Shown here piece by piece: positions 1 to 8,643 of a stretch of DNA of 56,531 nt (the stretch's first letter is position 1; each line of letters begins with the position of its first letter). Below the pieces are notes generated by a model. It was not told the DNA's origin, did not search any database, and saw only the letters and a list, made by a program, of their open reading frames with translations. The position numbers and the translations under genes were made by a program. The stretch comes from Bacteroidaceae bacterium (lineage in GTDB: Bacteria; Bacteroidota; Bacteroidia; Bacteroidales; Bacteroidaceae), in contig JAFVSR010000034.1 in NCBI GenBank assembly GCA_017503645.1, positions 1 to 56,531 of the forward strand, read 5' to 3'.

Positions 1-3000
1 GGATAATCCAAAAGCACACTGTCGTCATCAAGCACGGTATCAATAAGACTAATGAACTTATCAGGCTCTTTAGCCACTACAGCTCTAAACAAATGGCATT
101 GTCCTGTCAACGAAGGTTTGTTCCAGTCCATCGGGTCATTCGTATAAGCCAACATAGACTTGTGCCAAGTCTTTGGGCTCATTTTCATTCCCTGCTCCTC
201 ACGTAATGATGTCCATCCCATATGTGTAGACATACTGGATGGTCTTTCGTTTTTTAGACGTGCTTCTTTGAATTTTCGTTCTATTCTTTGCTTTTCCTGA
301 TAAGCCGTCCATGATAACCTTCTCAATTCCTCTTTGGGTATTGAATAAAAAGCTTTACCTTTATGTAAATCAATATCTAGTAAAGGATGTCCCCATAGCA
401 ACCTCATTTGTACGGCATCCTTAAACAGGATATGTTCCCCCTTGTCATCAATAGCTAATATATGGTTAATTACTGTTTTCCTTTTCTCATCATCCCAAAG
501 AGGGTACGCCACTTTCAAAGCTTCAACCGCCTGATACTCCACCCAACTTGGTGCATTCGCTAAAACTGAACGCTTAACAATAATATCAAAGATGTCATCC
601 TTGAACTTGACAGGATTCTCTGTATAAACATACAAGGCTATAAATACAAAACCTTCATGATTACTTTGACTGAATTCTGATAAGTATTGACTAACCTTCT
701 CACCATCCACATCCTTCAATAAATTGTCTATAAGGATGTTTACGGCATCCTCTATAAAGTTTGATGCGAAATGTTTAGCAATGGTTCGCCGGAAGCTGAA
801 GAACTCAGTCGAATTATAAATCTCACTACCCTCAAGTTCAAATTTAGTATTATCATACACCATCGATAAGATATCCACCAAGAGTTGAATACCTTTGTCG
901 CGGTGATGCTTAAGCAATTCTTCGTATAAATGTTCTTCCTCATGGTTGATTCCAATCCTATGAATATATTTGGTATCTTTTTCCTGTAACTGCAGCCTTA
1001 TATTTTTTATCAATTCCTGACATACAAAGTCAGGATCCCCTTTCATAATATTCTGTAGAAGGTGTATATGTTCCAACGGTAGTCTGCTCTTTACAAGCTT
1101 ATTATAGAACGTAATCAGTTTATCACTGCCGCAGTCTAAATTATAATGTTGGAATATGTGACTCAGATACTTGCAGTCCTCTTCATCCCCATAATCAAGT
1201 GAAGAGTCTAACTTATCCAGCACCACATTAGCATGTCGCCAAAGAGTCCTTTCACACATTAGCATTGCTTTCTCTTTATAACCTTGGCTTAAGGCTTTCC
1301 ATCCGCCTTTACATTCTATGATTTCCCAAATGGCATCAAACCAATTAGGCATATATACTGACTCGAACAGCACATCCATATATACCTTATCATTAAATAT
1401 CTTTCTTGAGATAAGATTTTTTTCTTGTTCTAAAGGCGTTTCGAAATACGCCATATTGCTCAATGCCAGCGATTTTAGATGATATCGATATTGTTCCTTT
1501 CCATCATTGTCTTTTGCATATAGCAATTGATCAATAACATGAATATACTCTATGTGATTCTGAACTCTTAGGAATGTTAAAATACTCTTCACTGCAGCTC
1601 TAGAGAACAGACCTTGGTGTTGCCCTCTAAGCTCTTTCAGTAAATCACGTCCTTGTTCTGTGAACCTACGTGCATATACATAATCAAATAATGTTTGATG
1701 AAAGAACTGTATATGGTTGCTCTTTGTCTTTAACAATAACTCACTAGTAAACAAGTATTGTAATTCCGCACAGAACCCCGTCTCAAACTCCCTGATATGT
1801 ACAGACAGTTCTTGACGCTTATACATCGTTGTAACAAGTTTATCGAATAAAGCCAGTAGTTGTTCTTTATTCACCTTCCTTATACTGTCATCCAGCACAT
1901 ACTTCCTCCATAACTGATGGTAGAGTAAATCCGTCGATAATGGGTCTGTCAGTTGTTCCTCGGGTTTAACCTTTAAAAACAAATAAAGATGCAGCGGATT
2001 TCCTAGGAATCGCAACAAATTATCACTCATATTCTCCACACACCCATTCTCGCTGAGAATACTTTTTACCTGATCATTGGTAAATTCTTTCAGTTCCCAT
2101 TTATTTTTGATACGCAAGTTATCCAACAACGGATCATATTCCAAGTCGTATGGCCTGCAAGAGATCACAACTCTTACGTTCGATATATGTTGTATCTGCC
2201 CTATCAATTTCAATAGTGAACGTAACGGTGTACGGTTTGAAGAGAGCGACAATGATAATGCATCAATCTGATCTATCAGTAGAATTACGCGCTTGTATTT
2301 CTGGGCAATTTCTTCAACGACAGTTTCTATTGGCTTAGCTAGATGAATACTTTGTCTAAGAACTTCAGTATCCACAAACTCTACTTGGTCAGACTTCAGT
2401 CCCAGAACAAGATAATCTTGGTTGGACTGAAGTTCTTCCAATAAATCGTGCATTACAATCGATTTGCCTATACCGGCTTTTCCATACAATAGTGCCAGTC
2501 TGGAGGAACGGTCATCAGATGCCTTCTTTTCAATCCAATCTTTTATTTGGTCCACCTCATCCCTATGAATTGCCGGATGAATGGTAGGTGTGTATTCTTT
2601 CAGTTCATATGACCCTTTACTGAAAGCAGAGAAGGACTCCTCAATGTAAGCATTACCCACAAATATCTGCCCCTCATTCTTTTCTACATAAATGGATTTA
2701 TCGCCATACTGTTGCACCATTACATTGTCATACTTTGTCCAATCCATTTCGTTCTGTTTGTTGCGATGGGCTTCAAAGAAAATATAAAGTGCATAACCTA
2801 TTGTTAAAAGCGCAGCTATAATAACAGCGGCCCAATCAAAGCTAGAACCATTAAAAGTAATAGCCGCTTCGATATTATGATCCTTGTCTATCACAAATTG
2901 TATAGCGGGAAAAGCTACACATATACCAGCCATTGTAGTAAAATACGCAATTGTTACCTTCCTTACGGAGATGACAAAGAAATAGTTGAATATTGGCTGG

Positions 3001-3104
3001 GCAACATTCTTCCATAACCAAGGCATATTCTTTTCTATTCTATCACTGAAACGATAGATTAGGAACATTCCCAATACTATGATTATTACTATTAAATATC
3101 CCAT
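1..3104 (-). CDS. Membrane-anchored STAND/NACHT-like P-loop NTPase (C-terminus beyond window edge)
   Basis: An uninterrupted minus-strand frame runs from the ATG at 3104 to the left edge, so at least 1034 residues are present and the stop lies outside. Seen directly: a hydrophobic segment at residues 2-17, two more near 50-66 and 93-113, then a P-loop GKAGIGKS at 208-215 and a Walker B-like strand VILLIDQID around 273-281, followed by a long helical region with no recognised enzyme motif. This order (N-terminal membrane anchor, single NTPase module, long alpha-helical C-terminus) is typical of STAND-class signalling ATPases, many of which act in stress or phage defence; that role is inference. 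The upstream fic gene ends 68 bases before it on the same strand with no visible terminator, so co-transcription is likely. Its AT-rich codon use differs from the housekeeping genes. Family assignment is moderate, function unknown. Confidence 0.8.
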   Translation of the reverse strand, partial: MGYLIVIIIVLGMFLIYRFSDRIEKNMPWLWKNVAQPIFNYFFVISVRKVTIAYFTTMAGICVAFPAIQFVIDKDHNIEAAITFNGSSFDWAAVIIAALLTIGYALYIFFEAHRNKQNEMDWTKYDNVMVQQYGDKSIYVEKNEGQIFVGNAYIEESFSAFSKGSYELKEYTPTIHPAIHRDEVDQIKDWIEKKASDDRSSRLALLYGKAGIGKSIVMHDLLEELQSNQDYLVLGLKSDQVEFVDTEVLRQSIHLAKPIETVVEEIAQKYKRVILLIDQIDALSLSLSSNRTPLRSLLKLIGQIQHISNVRVVISCRPYDLEYDPLLDNLRIKNKWELKEFTNDQVKSILSENGCVENMSDNLLRFLGNPLHLYLFLKVKPEEQLTDPLSTDLLYHQLWRKYVLDDSIRKVNKEQLLALFDKLVTTMYKRQELSVHIREFETGFCAELQYLFTSELLLKTKSNHIQFFHQTLFDYVYARRFTEQGRDLLKELRGQHQGLFSRAAVKSILTFLRVQNHIEYIHVIDQLLYAKDNDGKEQYRYHLKSLALSNMAYFETPLEQEKNLISRKIFNDKVYMDVLFESVYMPNWFDAIWEIIECKGGWKALSQGYKEKAMLMCERTLWRHANVVLDKLDSSLDYGDEEDCKYLSHIFQHYNLDCGSDKLITFYNKLVKSRLPLEHIHLLQNIMKGDPDFVCQELIKNIRLQLQEKDTKYIHRIGINHEEEHLYEELLKHHRDKGIQLLVDILSMVYDNTKFELEGSEIYNSTEFFSFRRTIAKHFASNFIEDAVNILIDNLLKDVDGEKVSQYLSEFSQSNHEGFVFIALYVYTENPVKFKDDIFDIIVKRSVLANAPSWVEYQAVEALKVAYPLWDDEKRKTVINHILAIDDKGEHILFKDAVQMRLLWGHPLLDIDLHKGKAFYSIPKEELRRLSWTAYQEKQRIERKFKEARLKNERPSSMSTHMGWTSLREEQGMKMSPKTWHKSMLAYTNDPMDWNKPSLTGQCHLFRAVVAKEPDKFISLIDTVLDDDSVLLDY

Positions 3105-3172
3105 TTCTTTATAATTAACTTATGTAAAGTTCTGACACAATTCGTTTTAGACAATTTATATCACGAAACATT

Positions 3173-4240
3173 TCACTGCACCACAAATACTCTCCAGCTG
3201 CCATCTTTTTCACCACGCTCAACATATTTCTTTTGAATGAGTTGGTTAAGCAGTTTCTGAATGGCGGCGATGCTGATACCTGTAATCTCACGCATGTCAG
3301 CTAAAGTGAGTGTTGGCTCGGTTCGCATAGCGTTAAGGATTTTTGTATAGTTCGGAGTACGGAAGGCGATTCGTTCACCGTCGTACCACCACACATTCTC
3401 GTTATTCTCGCTTACAAACAAGACGTCATTGTATACCTCGGTAGCGACCAATTCATTGAAGTATTTCATAAATGGACGAATATCTTTGATGTCGGCATGA
3501 GCGCCATCACTTGGTACGGGGCCAACCTCAAGATCTGCCTGATGTAAGGCCACCAAATATTCACTCTTCTTGCGACTACGGACTACAATCATCGGATAAT
3601 CGTGGCGAGTAAGGATAAAGTTCACCATCAGTCGGGCAATACGGCCATTACCATCTTCAAAAGGGTGAATGCGAATATAACGATAATGGAACAAGGCGGC
3701 TAATTCTACTGGCGACAACTTGCCTTCCTGCTCTGCCTTGTTATACCAATCCACCAACTCAGCCATCAGACTGGGAGTTTCTTCAGGAGAAGCATATTCA
3801 AATCTGTCACCATGTCGTGTAATCACACTATTAGGACGAGTTTTATATTGTCCCGCATGTATCACATAGCTCGTTTGCACTCCACCTGGCAAATTACGAT
3901 ATACCATATAATCCTCACGAAGCAATGTCTGGTGTAGTGTTCTAATAAAGTTTTGCGTCAAAGGAGTCTCTTTTACCTTCGCCTCTTTTGTCATCATTCG
4001 TAAACCGACATTACTCGCTGTCATTTCTTGAACATCACGCACGCTTGCCTCTCCAATCACCTTGCCGAATAACAACAAGATTTCCGTTTGGCCATAAGTC
4101 AGCGTATTACCTTCTATATGGTTACTATTATAGTTAAAGTCAACAGTAAAACGACGGCTAAGCCTATCCTTATCCTTCTCTGATAATGGTTGTAACTCTT
4201 GCCATGCAGCCAAAGCCTTCTTTATATTTAGGTATTTCAT
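3173..4240 (-). CDS. Fic family AMP-transferase with winged-helix C-terminus
   Basis: A 355-residue Fic protein. Fic enzymes transfer AMP (or related groups) from a nucleotide to hydroxyl side chains of target proteins. The full catalytic motif HPFEDGNGR is at residues 192-200. An N-terminal inhibitory-helix motif of the S/T-x3-E-G/N type is visible as S39...E43-G44, placing it among self-inhibited class II proteins in which a glutamate blocks productive ATP binding. The last 60 or so residues look like a winged helix-turn-helix (LADMREITGISIAAIQKLL), as in many free-standing bacterial Fic proteins, and could bind DNA or a partner. The gene has its own promoter and a palindrome just upstream, and is followed by the STAND-like NTPase. 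The target is unknown. Confidence 0.93.
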   Translation of the reverse strand: MKYLNIKKALAAWQELQPLSEKDKDRLSRRFTVDFNYNSNHIEGNTLTYGQTEILLLFGKVIGEASVRDVQEMTASNVGLRMMTKEAKVKETPLTQNFIRTLHQTLLREDYMVYRNLPGGVQTSYVIHAGQYKTRPNSVITRHGDRFEYASPEETPSLMAELVDWYNKAEQEGKLSPVELAALFHYRYIRIHPFEDGNGRIARLMVNFILTRHDYPMIVVRSRKKSEYLVALHQADLEVGPVPSDGAHADIKDIRPFMKYFNELVATEVYNDVLFVSENNENVWWYDGERIAFRTPNYTKILNAMRTEPTLTLADMREITGISIAAIQKLLNQLIQKKYVERGEKDGSWRVFVVQ

Positions 4241-4268
4241 ATGATATCTTATTTGTCATTACGTATTG

Positions 4269-4276
4269 CAAATATA
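4269..4276 (-). promoter_or_regulatory. -7 box of the fic promoter
   Basis: On the minus strand this reads TATATTTG, a perfect match to the Bacteroidota -7 consensus TAnnTTTG, 29 bases upstream of the fic ATG at 4240. The -33 region falls on the palindrome at 4294-4311. Confidence 0.6.
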
Positions 4277-4293
4277 CAAAATGTTTTTAATAT

Positions 4294-4311
4294 GGTTGTA
4301 CGACTACAACC
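4294..4311. promoter_or_regulatory. Palindromic operator candidate overlapping the fic -33 region
   Basis: Perfect inverted repeat GGTTGTA-CGAC-TACAACC (7-bp arms, 4-bp centre), placed where the -33 element of the fic promoter should be. A dimeric repressor bound here would block transcription of fic and probably the NTPase behind it. The binder is unknown; the winged helix in Fic makes autoregulation possible. Confidence 0.45.
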
Positions 4312-4554
4312 TTTTTCATTGTTTACTGCAATAATTTCTGCTCAAAAGATATAAAATGACGCTCTATGAGTAAAAATGGAACACTAGATGATAGCCAATT
4401 GCAATATTTTGAACAACAAAAGAAAAAAATCTTCCTTTTCTATTCAAATATTATCAATTTTTATATTTCCCCGACGAAAAAGAGCCTCCTTTTCACATAA
4501 TCCCAACTATAAAGAGGTGATTATTTCACATTTTTCCAATTCTTTTTTTATTAA

Positions 4555-4725
4555 ATGGCAACAAACCAACGAACACAAATTCTGTTATCGGAGATAAATG
4601 GTACAAGCTACAGCTATGCCGATATTGCAGTGGCGATGTGCGTTTCGGTGAATAATGTGCGTAACTATATCCACGCGGCACGCGTGGCTCTGCGCAAGAT
4701 GCTTGGCAGATGGCAGATGAATTGA
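4555..4725 (+). CDS. Orphan sigma-70 region 4-like mini-protein (56 residues)
   Basis: An ATG-started frame of 56 codons ending in TGA, with an in-frame TAA directly upstream of the ATG. The protein resembles region 4.2 of ECF sigma factors: SYADIAVAMCVSVNNVRNYI followed by HAARVALRKML fits the helix-turn-helix and recognition helix that bind the -35/-33 element. No region 2 is encoded in the preceding sequence. It is either a decayed sigma-factor tail or a real stand-alone HTH. The gap from fic (4241-4554) holds the fic promoter and operator and AT-rich sequence with nothing else recognised. Confidence 0.45.
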   Translation: MATNQRTQILLSEINGTSYSYADIAVAMCVSVNNVRNYIHAARVALRKMLGRWQMN

Positions 4726-4775
4726 TATGCGCCACATTTTATCTATGATTATTTTCTCTAATATAATTTATACTC

Positions 4776-4783
4776 ATATCTTT
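4776..4783 (+). promoter_or_regulatory. -7 box of the flavodoxin-like operon
   Basis: TATCTTTG matches the Bacteroidota -7 consensus exactly. It lies 119 bases upstream of the first gene at 4903 on the plus strand, leaving an untranslated leader of about 110 bases in which I see no strong structure. Confidence 0.55.
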
Positions 4784-4902
4784 GTTGTGTCGCCAGAATG
4801 CAAGCAGCTCTTCTATTATGCTACCGTTGAATGGCGGGCCGGGAAGATTTGTGGAACCATTTAGGTTGAAGATAGGTTATAAAGGGGTAAATACCAAAGA
4901 CA

Positions 4903-5535
4903 ATGAAGAAGATAATAGTTATCGATGGCGGTCCTCGCAAGAGTATGAATACAGCAAAATTGTTGCAGAAATTTGTCGAAGGGGCGAAATCTGTGGGTGG
5001 TGACGTCGAGGTTAAGACCATACGACTATATGACCTTGAATATAAGGGGTGTATGTCGTGTATGGCTTGCAAGCTCAAAGGCAAGGCGTCGAACATCTGC
5101 CGTTTCAAGGATGCTCTTGCTCCCGTTCTGGAGGAGATTGCTCTGGCTGATGGTCTTGTGCTCGGTTCGCCCATCTATTTCGGCGAGGTGACGGGGCTGA
5201 TGCGTGCCTTCCTGGAACGTTTGGCATTTCCCTGGCTCTCGTATAACGATTACAGCCTGACTGCCCTAAAGCGTATGCCGGTGGTGCTTGTTGAAACGAT
5301 GAATGGCACGCCCGAGCGCAACAACAGCAACCATTTCGGCACAATGGAGTGGTGCATTGGCACAGCCCTTGGCGAGCCTGAGCGCATCGTTGCATACAAC
5401 ACCTGTCAGGTGGCAAAATATGACAACTACGAATTGGGTGGTTTCTCCGAGGAGGCAAAGCGGGCTTGGCGCGATGCTCATTGGGAGGAGGACCTGCAGA
5501 AGGCGTTCGATGCGGGAAAGAGAATGGCAGAATAA
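4903..5535 (+). CDS. Flavodoxin-fold NAD(P)H-dependent FMN reductase-like protein
   Basis: 210 residues. The N-terminus IVIDGGPRKSMNTAKLLQ is the phosphate-binding loop of the flavodoxin-like/iron-sulfur flavoprotein family, and VLGSPIYFGEVTGLMRAFLE is the second flavin-binding segment. A Cys motif (GCMSCMAC, about residues 49-56) resembles that of iron-sulfur flavoproteins, where it can hold a cluster. It probably moves electrons from NAD(P)H through FMN to a quinone, nitro compound or partner protein; the substrate cannot be read from sequence. First gene of a three-gene plus-strand operon with the flavin reductase-like gene 23 bases downstream, so the two may be redox partners. Confidence 0.85.
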   Translation: MKKIIVIDGGPRKSMNTAKLLQKFVEGAKSVGGDVEVKTIRLYDLEYKGCMSCMACKLKGKASNICRFKDALAPVLEEIALADGLVLGSPIYFGEVTGLMRAFLERLAFPWLSYNDYSLTALKRMPVVLVETMNGTPERNNSNHFGTMEWCIGTALGEPERIVAYNTCQVAKYDNYELGGFSEEAKRAWRDAHWEEDLQKAFDAGKRMAE

Positions 5536-5558
5536 TAACAAGTAACAAGAATATTCTT

Positions 5559-6122
5559 ATGAAAAGTTTTGGACAAAAAGCGTGGATGCTTCCACAACCG
5601 GTGCTCATTATCGGTACATATAATAGCGACGGTACTCCCAACGCTATGAATGCGGCCTGGGGTGGTCATTGGGACAGTAAAGAGATTATGATTAGTATGG
5701 GGGCGCACGCCACCACGGATAACCTGGCCCGTTGCGGGGAATTTACGGTAGCCTTCGCCACCAAGAATACGATGGTGGCATCGGACTTTGTGGGTATCGT
5801 AAGTGCCAAGAACTGTCCCGATAAGATACAAAAGACAGGATGGAGCGCCATAAAGGCTGAGAATGTGAACGCGCCTGTGTTCACCGATTTCCCGATGACA
5901 TTGGAGTGTCGTATCCTCCGCAAGATTGACGAGAGCGAAGAGGGCTTCAATATTGTGGCGGAGATTGTCAACATCCTTGTCGATGAAGCCTACCTTGCCG
6001 ATGATGGCAAGCCCGATGTGGAAAATATGCAGCTCATCACTTATGAGCCTGTTCATCATGGTTATGTAGAACTCGGCAAACGTGTGGGCAATGCTTTTTC
6101 AGATGGTAAGAAATTGAAATAA
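5559..6122 (+). CDS. Flavin reductase-like domain protein
   Basis: 187 residues from the ATG at 5559; the open frame extends upstream to 5466, but that would overlap the previous gene. The start MKSFGQKAWMLPQPVLIIGT and the segment NAMNAAWGGHW are typical of the flavin reductase-like (FMN-binding split barrel) family common in anaerobes. It probably binds FMN as a dimer and works as a flavin reductase or electron-transfer protein. It lies between a flavodoxin-fold protein and a DUF1294 protein whose ATG overlaps its stop (TAATG), indicating tight translational coupling. Confidence 0.88.
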   Translation: MKSFGQKAWMLPQPVLIIGTYNSDGTPNAMNAAWGGHWDSKEIMISMGAHATTDNLARCGEFTVAFATKNTMVASDFVGIVSAKNCPDKIQKTGWSAIKAENVNAPVFTDFPMTLECRILRKIDESEEGFNIVAEIVNILVDEAYLADDGKPDVENMQLITYEPVHHGYVELGKRVGNAFSDGKKLK

Positions 6123-6400
6123 TGGGTGTCTGCTTATTGTATTATTTGGCCGTGGTGAATATCATCACCTTTATGATGTATGGCATTGATAAGCTAAAGG
6201 CTAAAATGGGGAAATGGCGTATTCCTGAATATGCGTTGTTTCTGTCGGCCATCGTTGGCGGAAGTATTGGGGCGTGGTTGGGTATAAAAGTGTGGCATCA
6301 CAAGACACGGCACAATGCGTTTCGATACGGAATTCCGTTGATTCTTGCACTGCAAATCGGGCTTTTCGTTTATTTTCGGGTTTGGCCCGCCTTTGAATGA
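6122..6400 (+). CDS. DUF1294 small membrane protein
   Basis: 92 residues with hydrophobic segments near the N-terminus, in the middle (FLSAIVGGSIGAWLGI) and at the C-terminus. The pattern YGIDKLKA...R.PE near the N-terminus and HKTRHNAFRYGIP after the second helix mark the DUF1294 family of small inner-membrane proteins, whose function is unknown. The start codon overlaps the stop of the flavin reductase gene (TAATG). Its place in the operon suggests, but does not show, a membrane-linked redox role. Confidence 0.85.
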   Translation: MGVCLLYYLAVVNIITFMMYGIDKLKAKMGKWRIPEYALFLSAIVGGSIGAWLGIKVWHHKTRHNAFRYGIPLILALQIGLFVYFRVWPAFE

Positions 6401-6419
6401 TTGCCGACTTGAAACATAG

Positions 6420-6629
6420 TTACTTTATGGAGCGGTTCCTGATATCCAGAGTGATGTCCATATAATCCCGCCTACCTTCGATGTAATCGGCATAGAGTGT
6501 TTCCGCATCCCGACCTTTCAGGATGCGGCACTTGCCGCAGGCCTCGCAATCGTGCAGGCATTTCCAGGCTTCTTGTACATAGGCCCGTCTCTCTTCTGTG
6601 GTGGAGTTATCTATTCGGGGTGGTTGCAT
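6420..6629 (-). CDS. Small cysteine-motif protein, unknown function
   Basis: 69 residues, ATG start. Cysteines are clustered as C-x3-C-x2-C-x2-C (CLHDCEACGKCR, around residues 24-35), which could bind zinc or an iron-sulfur cluster; the rest is charged and helical. No signal peptide. I do not recognise a named family. It is the last gene of the minus-strand series behind the DMT transporter (43 bases after its stop), and its stop converges with the DUF1294 gene, 19 bases away. Confidence 0.6.
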   Translation of the reverse strand: MQPPRIDNSTTEERRAYVQEAWKCLHDCEACGKCRILKGRDAETLYADYIEGRRDYMDITLDIRNRSIK

Positions 6630-6672
6630 TGCTGTTCAATAATATTTTTATATAACTATTTTGATTCTTACC

Positions 6673-7563
6673 TTATCGTTTTGTTACAGAAATCATAAAG
6701 GTTACAGCTACAATGGCAATACCGATGCCCAGAATAATGTTCGTAGTCAAAGGCTCGCCAAACATCAGCGTACCGATGAGGATTGCTGTAATAGGCTCAA
6801 ACACACCTAACACAGATGCTTTGGTGGCACCGATATTTCGGGATGCAATGGCTAATGTCGCAGTTGAAATGATGGTTGGCAATAGGGCCAGGCCTACTAA
6901 ATTCAGCCAATCGCCGCCTGTTGTAATCCCTGCGGAGATTGCCGTATCCGAAAAAGAGATTTTACCCCAAAACAGGATTGCTCCTACCGTGAGAGAATAG
7001 AACGTCAACAGCGTATTGGATATCGTGGCAATAGCCTTGCTGCGGTTTATGATGACGATAAACAGAGCATATACCAATGCTGAACCCAAGGATAGGGCAA
7101 CACCTATAGGATTTATCGACTCGCCGCCACTCCCTTGTGCCATAATTATAACGCCGCCAAATGTTGCGGCAATGGCAAGCCACACGGGCCACGAAGGCAC
7201 GACACGCAGAAAGACCATAATAATTGCCACTAACACGGGATAAAGGAATATCAGTGTAGTAGCCAAGCCCGATGCTATGTAGTTGTATGCCTCAAAAAGG
7301 AATAAACTGCTCGACGTATATAGCAGACCGAGTGCAAGCAACACACCCGCCTGTTTTACCGTTATCCTGAAACTCTGTTTGGTGAGTATGAGGAACGCGC
7401 CAAGCAGAACAACTGCAAACGAGTATCTAAAGAACAGTATTGACTCAATGGCTGCACCATTATTCATAAGAGGCACTGCAAACAACGGATTGAGTCCGTA
7501 TGTGATACCGGTAATAATACCGGCAGGATAGCCTATAATGGCATTTTTACTCAATGTTTTCAT
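6673..7563 (-). CDS. EamA/DMT family transporter
   Basis: 296 residues with about ten hydrophobic segments forming two repeated halves of five, the standard layout of the drug/metabolite (EamA) superfamily. The first half begins AIIGYPAGIITGITYGLNPL and the second begins near INPIGVALSLGSALVYALFI; FEPITAILIGTLMFGE near the C-terminus is the family's typical penultimate segment. It probably exports a small metabolite. Its ATG overlaps the TGA stop of the alcohol dehydrogenase (ATGA at 7560-7563), so the two are translationally coupled. Substrate unknown. Confidence 0.9.
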   Translation of the reverse strand: MKTLSKNAIIGYPAGIITGITYGLNPLFAVPLMNNGAAIESILFFRYSFAVVLLGAFLILTKQSFRITVKQAGVLLALGLLYTSSSLFLFEAYNYIASGLATTLIFLYPVLVAIIMVFLRVVPSWPVWLAIAATFGGVIIMAQGSGGESINPIGVALSLGSALVYALFIVIINRSKAIATISNTLLTFYSLTVGAILFWGKISFSDTAISAGITTGGDWLNLVGLALLPTIISTATLAIASRNIGATKASVLGVFEPITAILIGTLMFGEPLTTNIILGIGIAIVAVTFMISVTKR

Positions 7564-8603
7564 TGTTTATTTGTCAATATTGCAACTTTAATCACCCCAT
7601 CCGATTTATTCTCAAAAATGCGATAGGCATCTTCAATCTCACTCAACGGGAAACGGTGCGTGATGAGTGGAGTGGTGTCAATCTTACCTGCCTCAATAAG
7701 GCGGAGAACCTCCTCGCAATCGCATCCATCCACTCCACCGGTTTTGAAAGTGAGGTTCTTGCCATACATTTCGGGCAAAGGAAGTACCTGAGGTCTGTCG
7801 TAGAGGGCAACCACGGTAACGATGGCATTCGCTCTGGCACACTCCCAAGCCAAACGGAAGGTGTCATCGGCACCTGCTATTTCGAGTACGCGGTCGGCAC
7901 CTCCGTGGTCGCTATTTTTCAAAACAAAACTTTTGCACTCCTCGGGAGTGGTGAGCAACACGTCGGGGTAATGTTCTTGCACGAAGCGACGTCTCTCTTC
8001 GGATTTTTCGCACACGATGATGCGTTTAGGCTGTTTCAGCATCACGCAAAGAAGGGTGCAGATGCCTGTTGGCCCGGCGCCGATAATCAGTACGGTATCA
8101 TCCTCGGTTATCTCGGAAATACGGGCAGCCCAGAAGCCTGTGGCGAGGACATCACCCACAAACAATGCCTGTTCATCGGAAACGCTGTCGGGGATGCGGT
8201 TCAATCCTTGATTTGCAAGAGGTACACGAACATATTCTGCCTGTCCGCCATCTATACGACATCCCAAAGCCCAACCACCATTCAGGTCGGTACAGTTGTT
8301 CACATAACCATTCTTGCAGAAGAAGCACTCACCGCAGAAAGTCTCCACGTTTACGGTTACTCTATCGCCCGGCTTTACATTGGTAACCTCGGAGCCGATT
8401 TCTTCCACCACACCCACCATCTCGTGCCCAACGGTAATGCCCGGAACGGCACGAGGCACGCTGCCGTGTTTTATATGCAGGTCGCTGGTGCATATGCTGC
8501 TCATCGTTACGCGAACAATGGCATCGGTGGGTTCAATGAGTGTGGGCTTCGGCTTCTCCACCAAAGCGAATTTCCCTTTTTCTATGTATGTGTATGTAAG
8601 CAT
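7560..8603 (-). CDS. Zinc-dependent alcohol dehydrogenase (MDR family)
   Basis: 347 residues, the normal length for a medium-chain dehydrogenase. Catalytic zinc ligands are visible in SSICTSDLH (Cys) and VGHEMVG (His-Glu). The structural-zinc lobe has four cysteines, CGECFFCKNGYVNNC. The Rossmann fold begins VLIIGAGPTGICTLL. It interconverts an alcohol and its aldehyde or ketone with NAD(P). It is followed, with a 4-base overlap, by a DMT exporter and preceded by an aldehyde dehydrogenase gene, so an alcohol-aldehyde-acid series is plausible. The substrate is not known. Confidence 0.92.
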   Translation of the reverse strand: MLTYTYIEKGKFALVEKPKPTLIEPTDAIVRVTMSSICTSDLHIKHGSVPRAVPGITVGHEMVGVVEEIGSEVTNVKPGDRVTVNVETFCGECFFCKNGYVNNCTDLNGGWALGCRIDGGQAEYVRVPLANQGLNRIPDSVSDEQALFVGDVLATGFWAARISEITEDDTVLIIGAGPTGICTLLCVMLKQPKRIIVCEKSEERRRFVQEHYPDVLLTTPEECKSFVLKNSDHGGADRVLEIAGADDTFRLAWECARANAIVTVVALYDRPQVLPLPEMYGKNLTFKTGGVDGCDCEEVLRLIEAGKIDTTPLITHRFPLSEIEDAYRIFENKSDGVIKVAILTNKQ

Positions 8604-8643
8604 AATTCTTTTAACTCTTTTTAGGGTTGATGTCGGTGCGATT

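Noticed and set aside
4388-4735. 69-codon frames on both strands between fic and the flavodoxin gene
   Set aside because: They overlap the more convincing sigma region-4-like frame in other phases or are plain AT-rich sequence.
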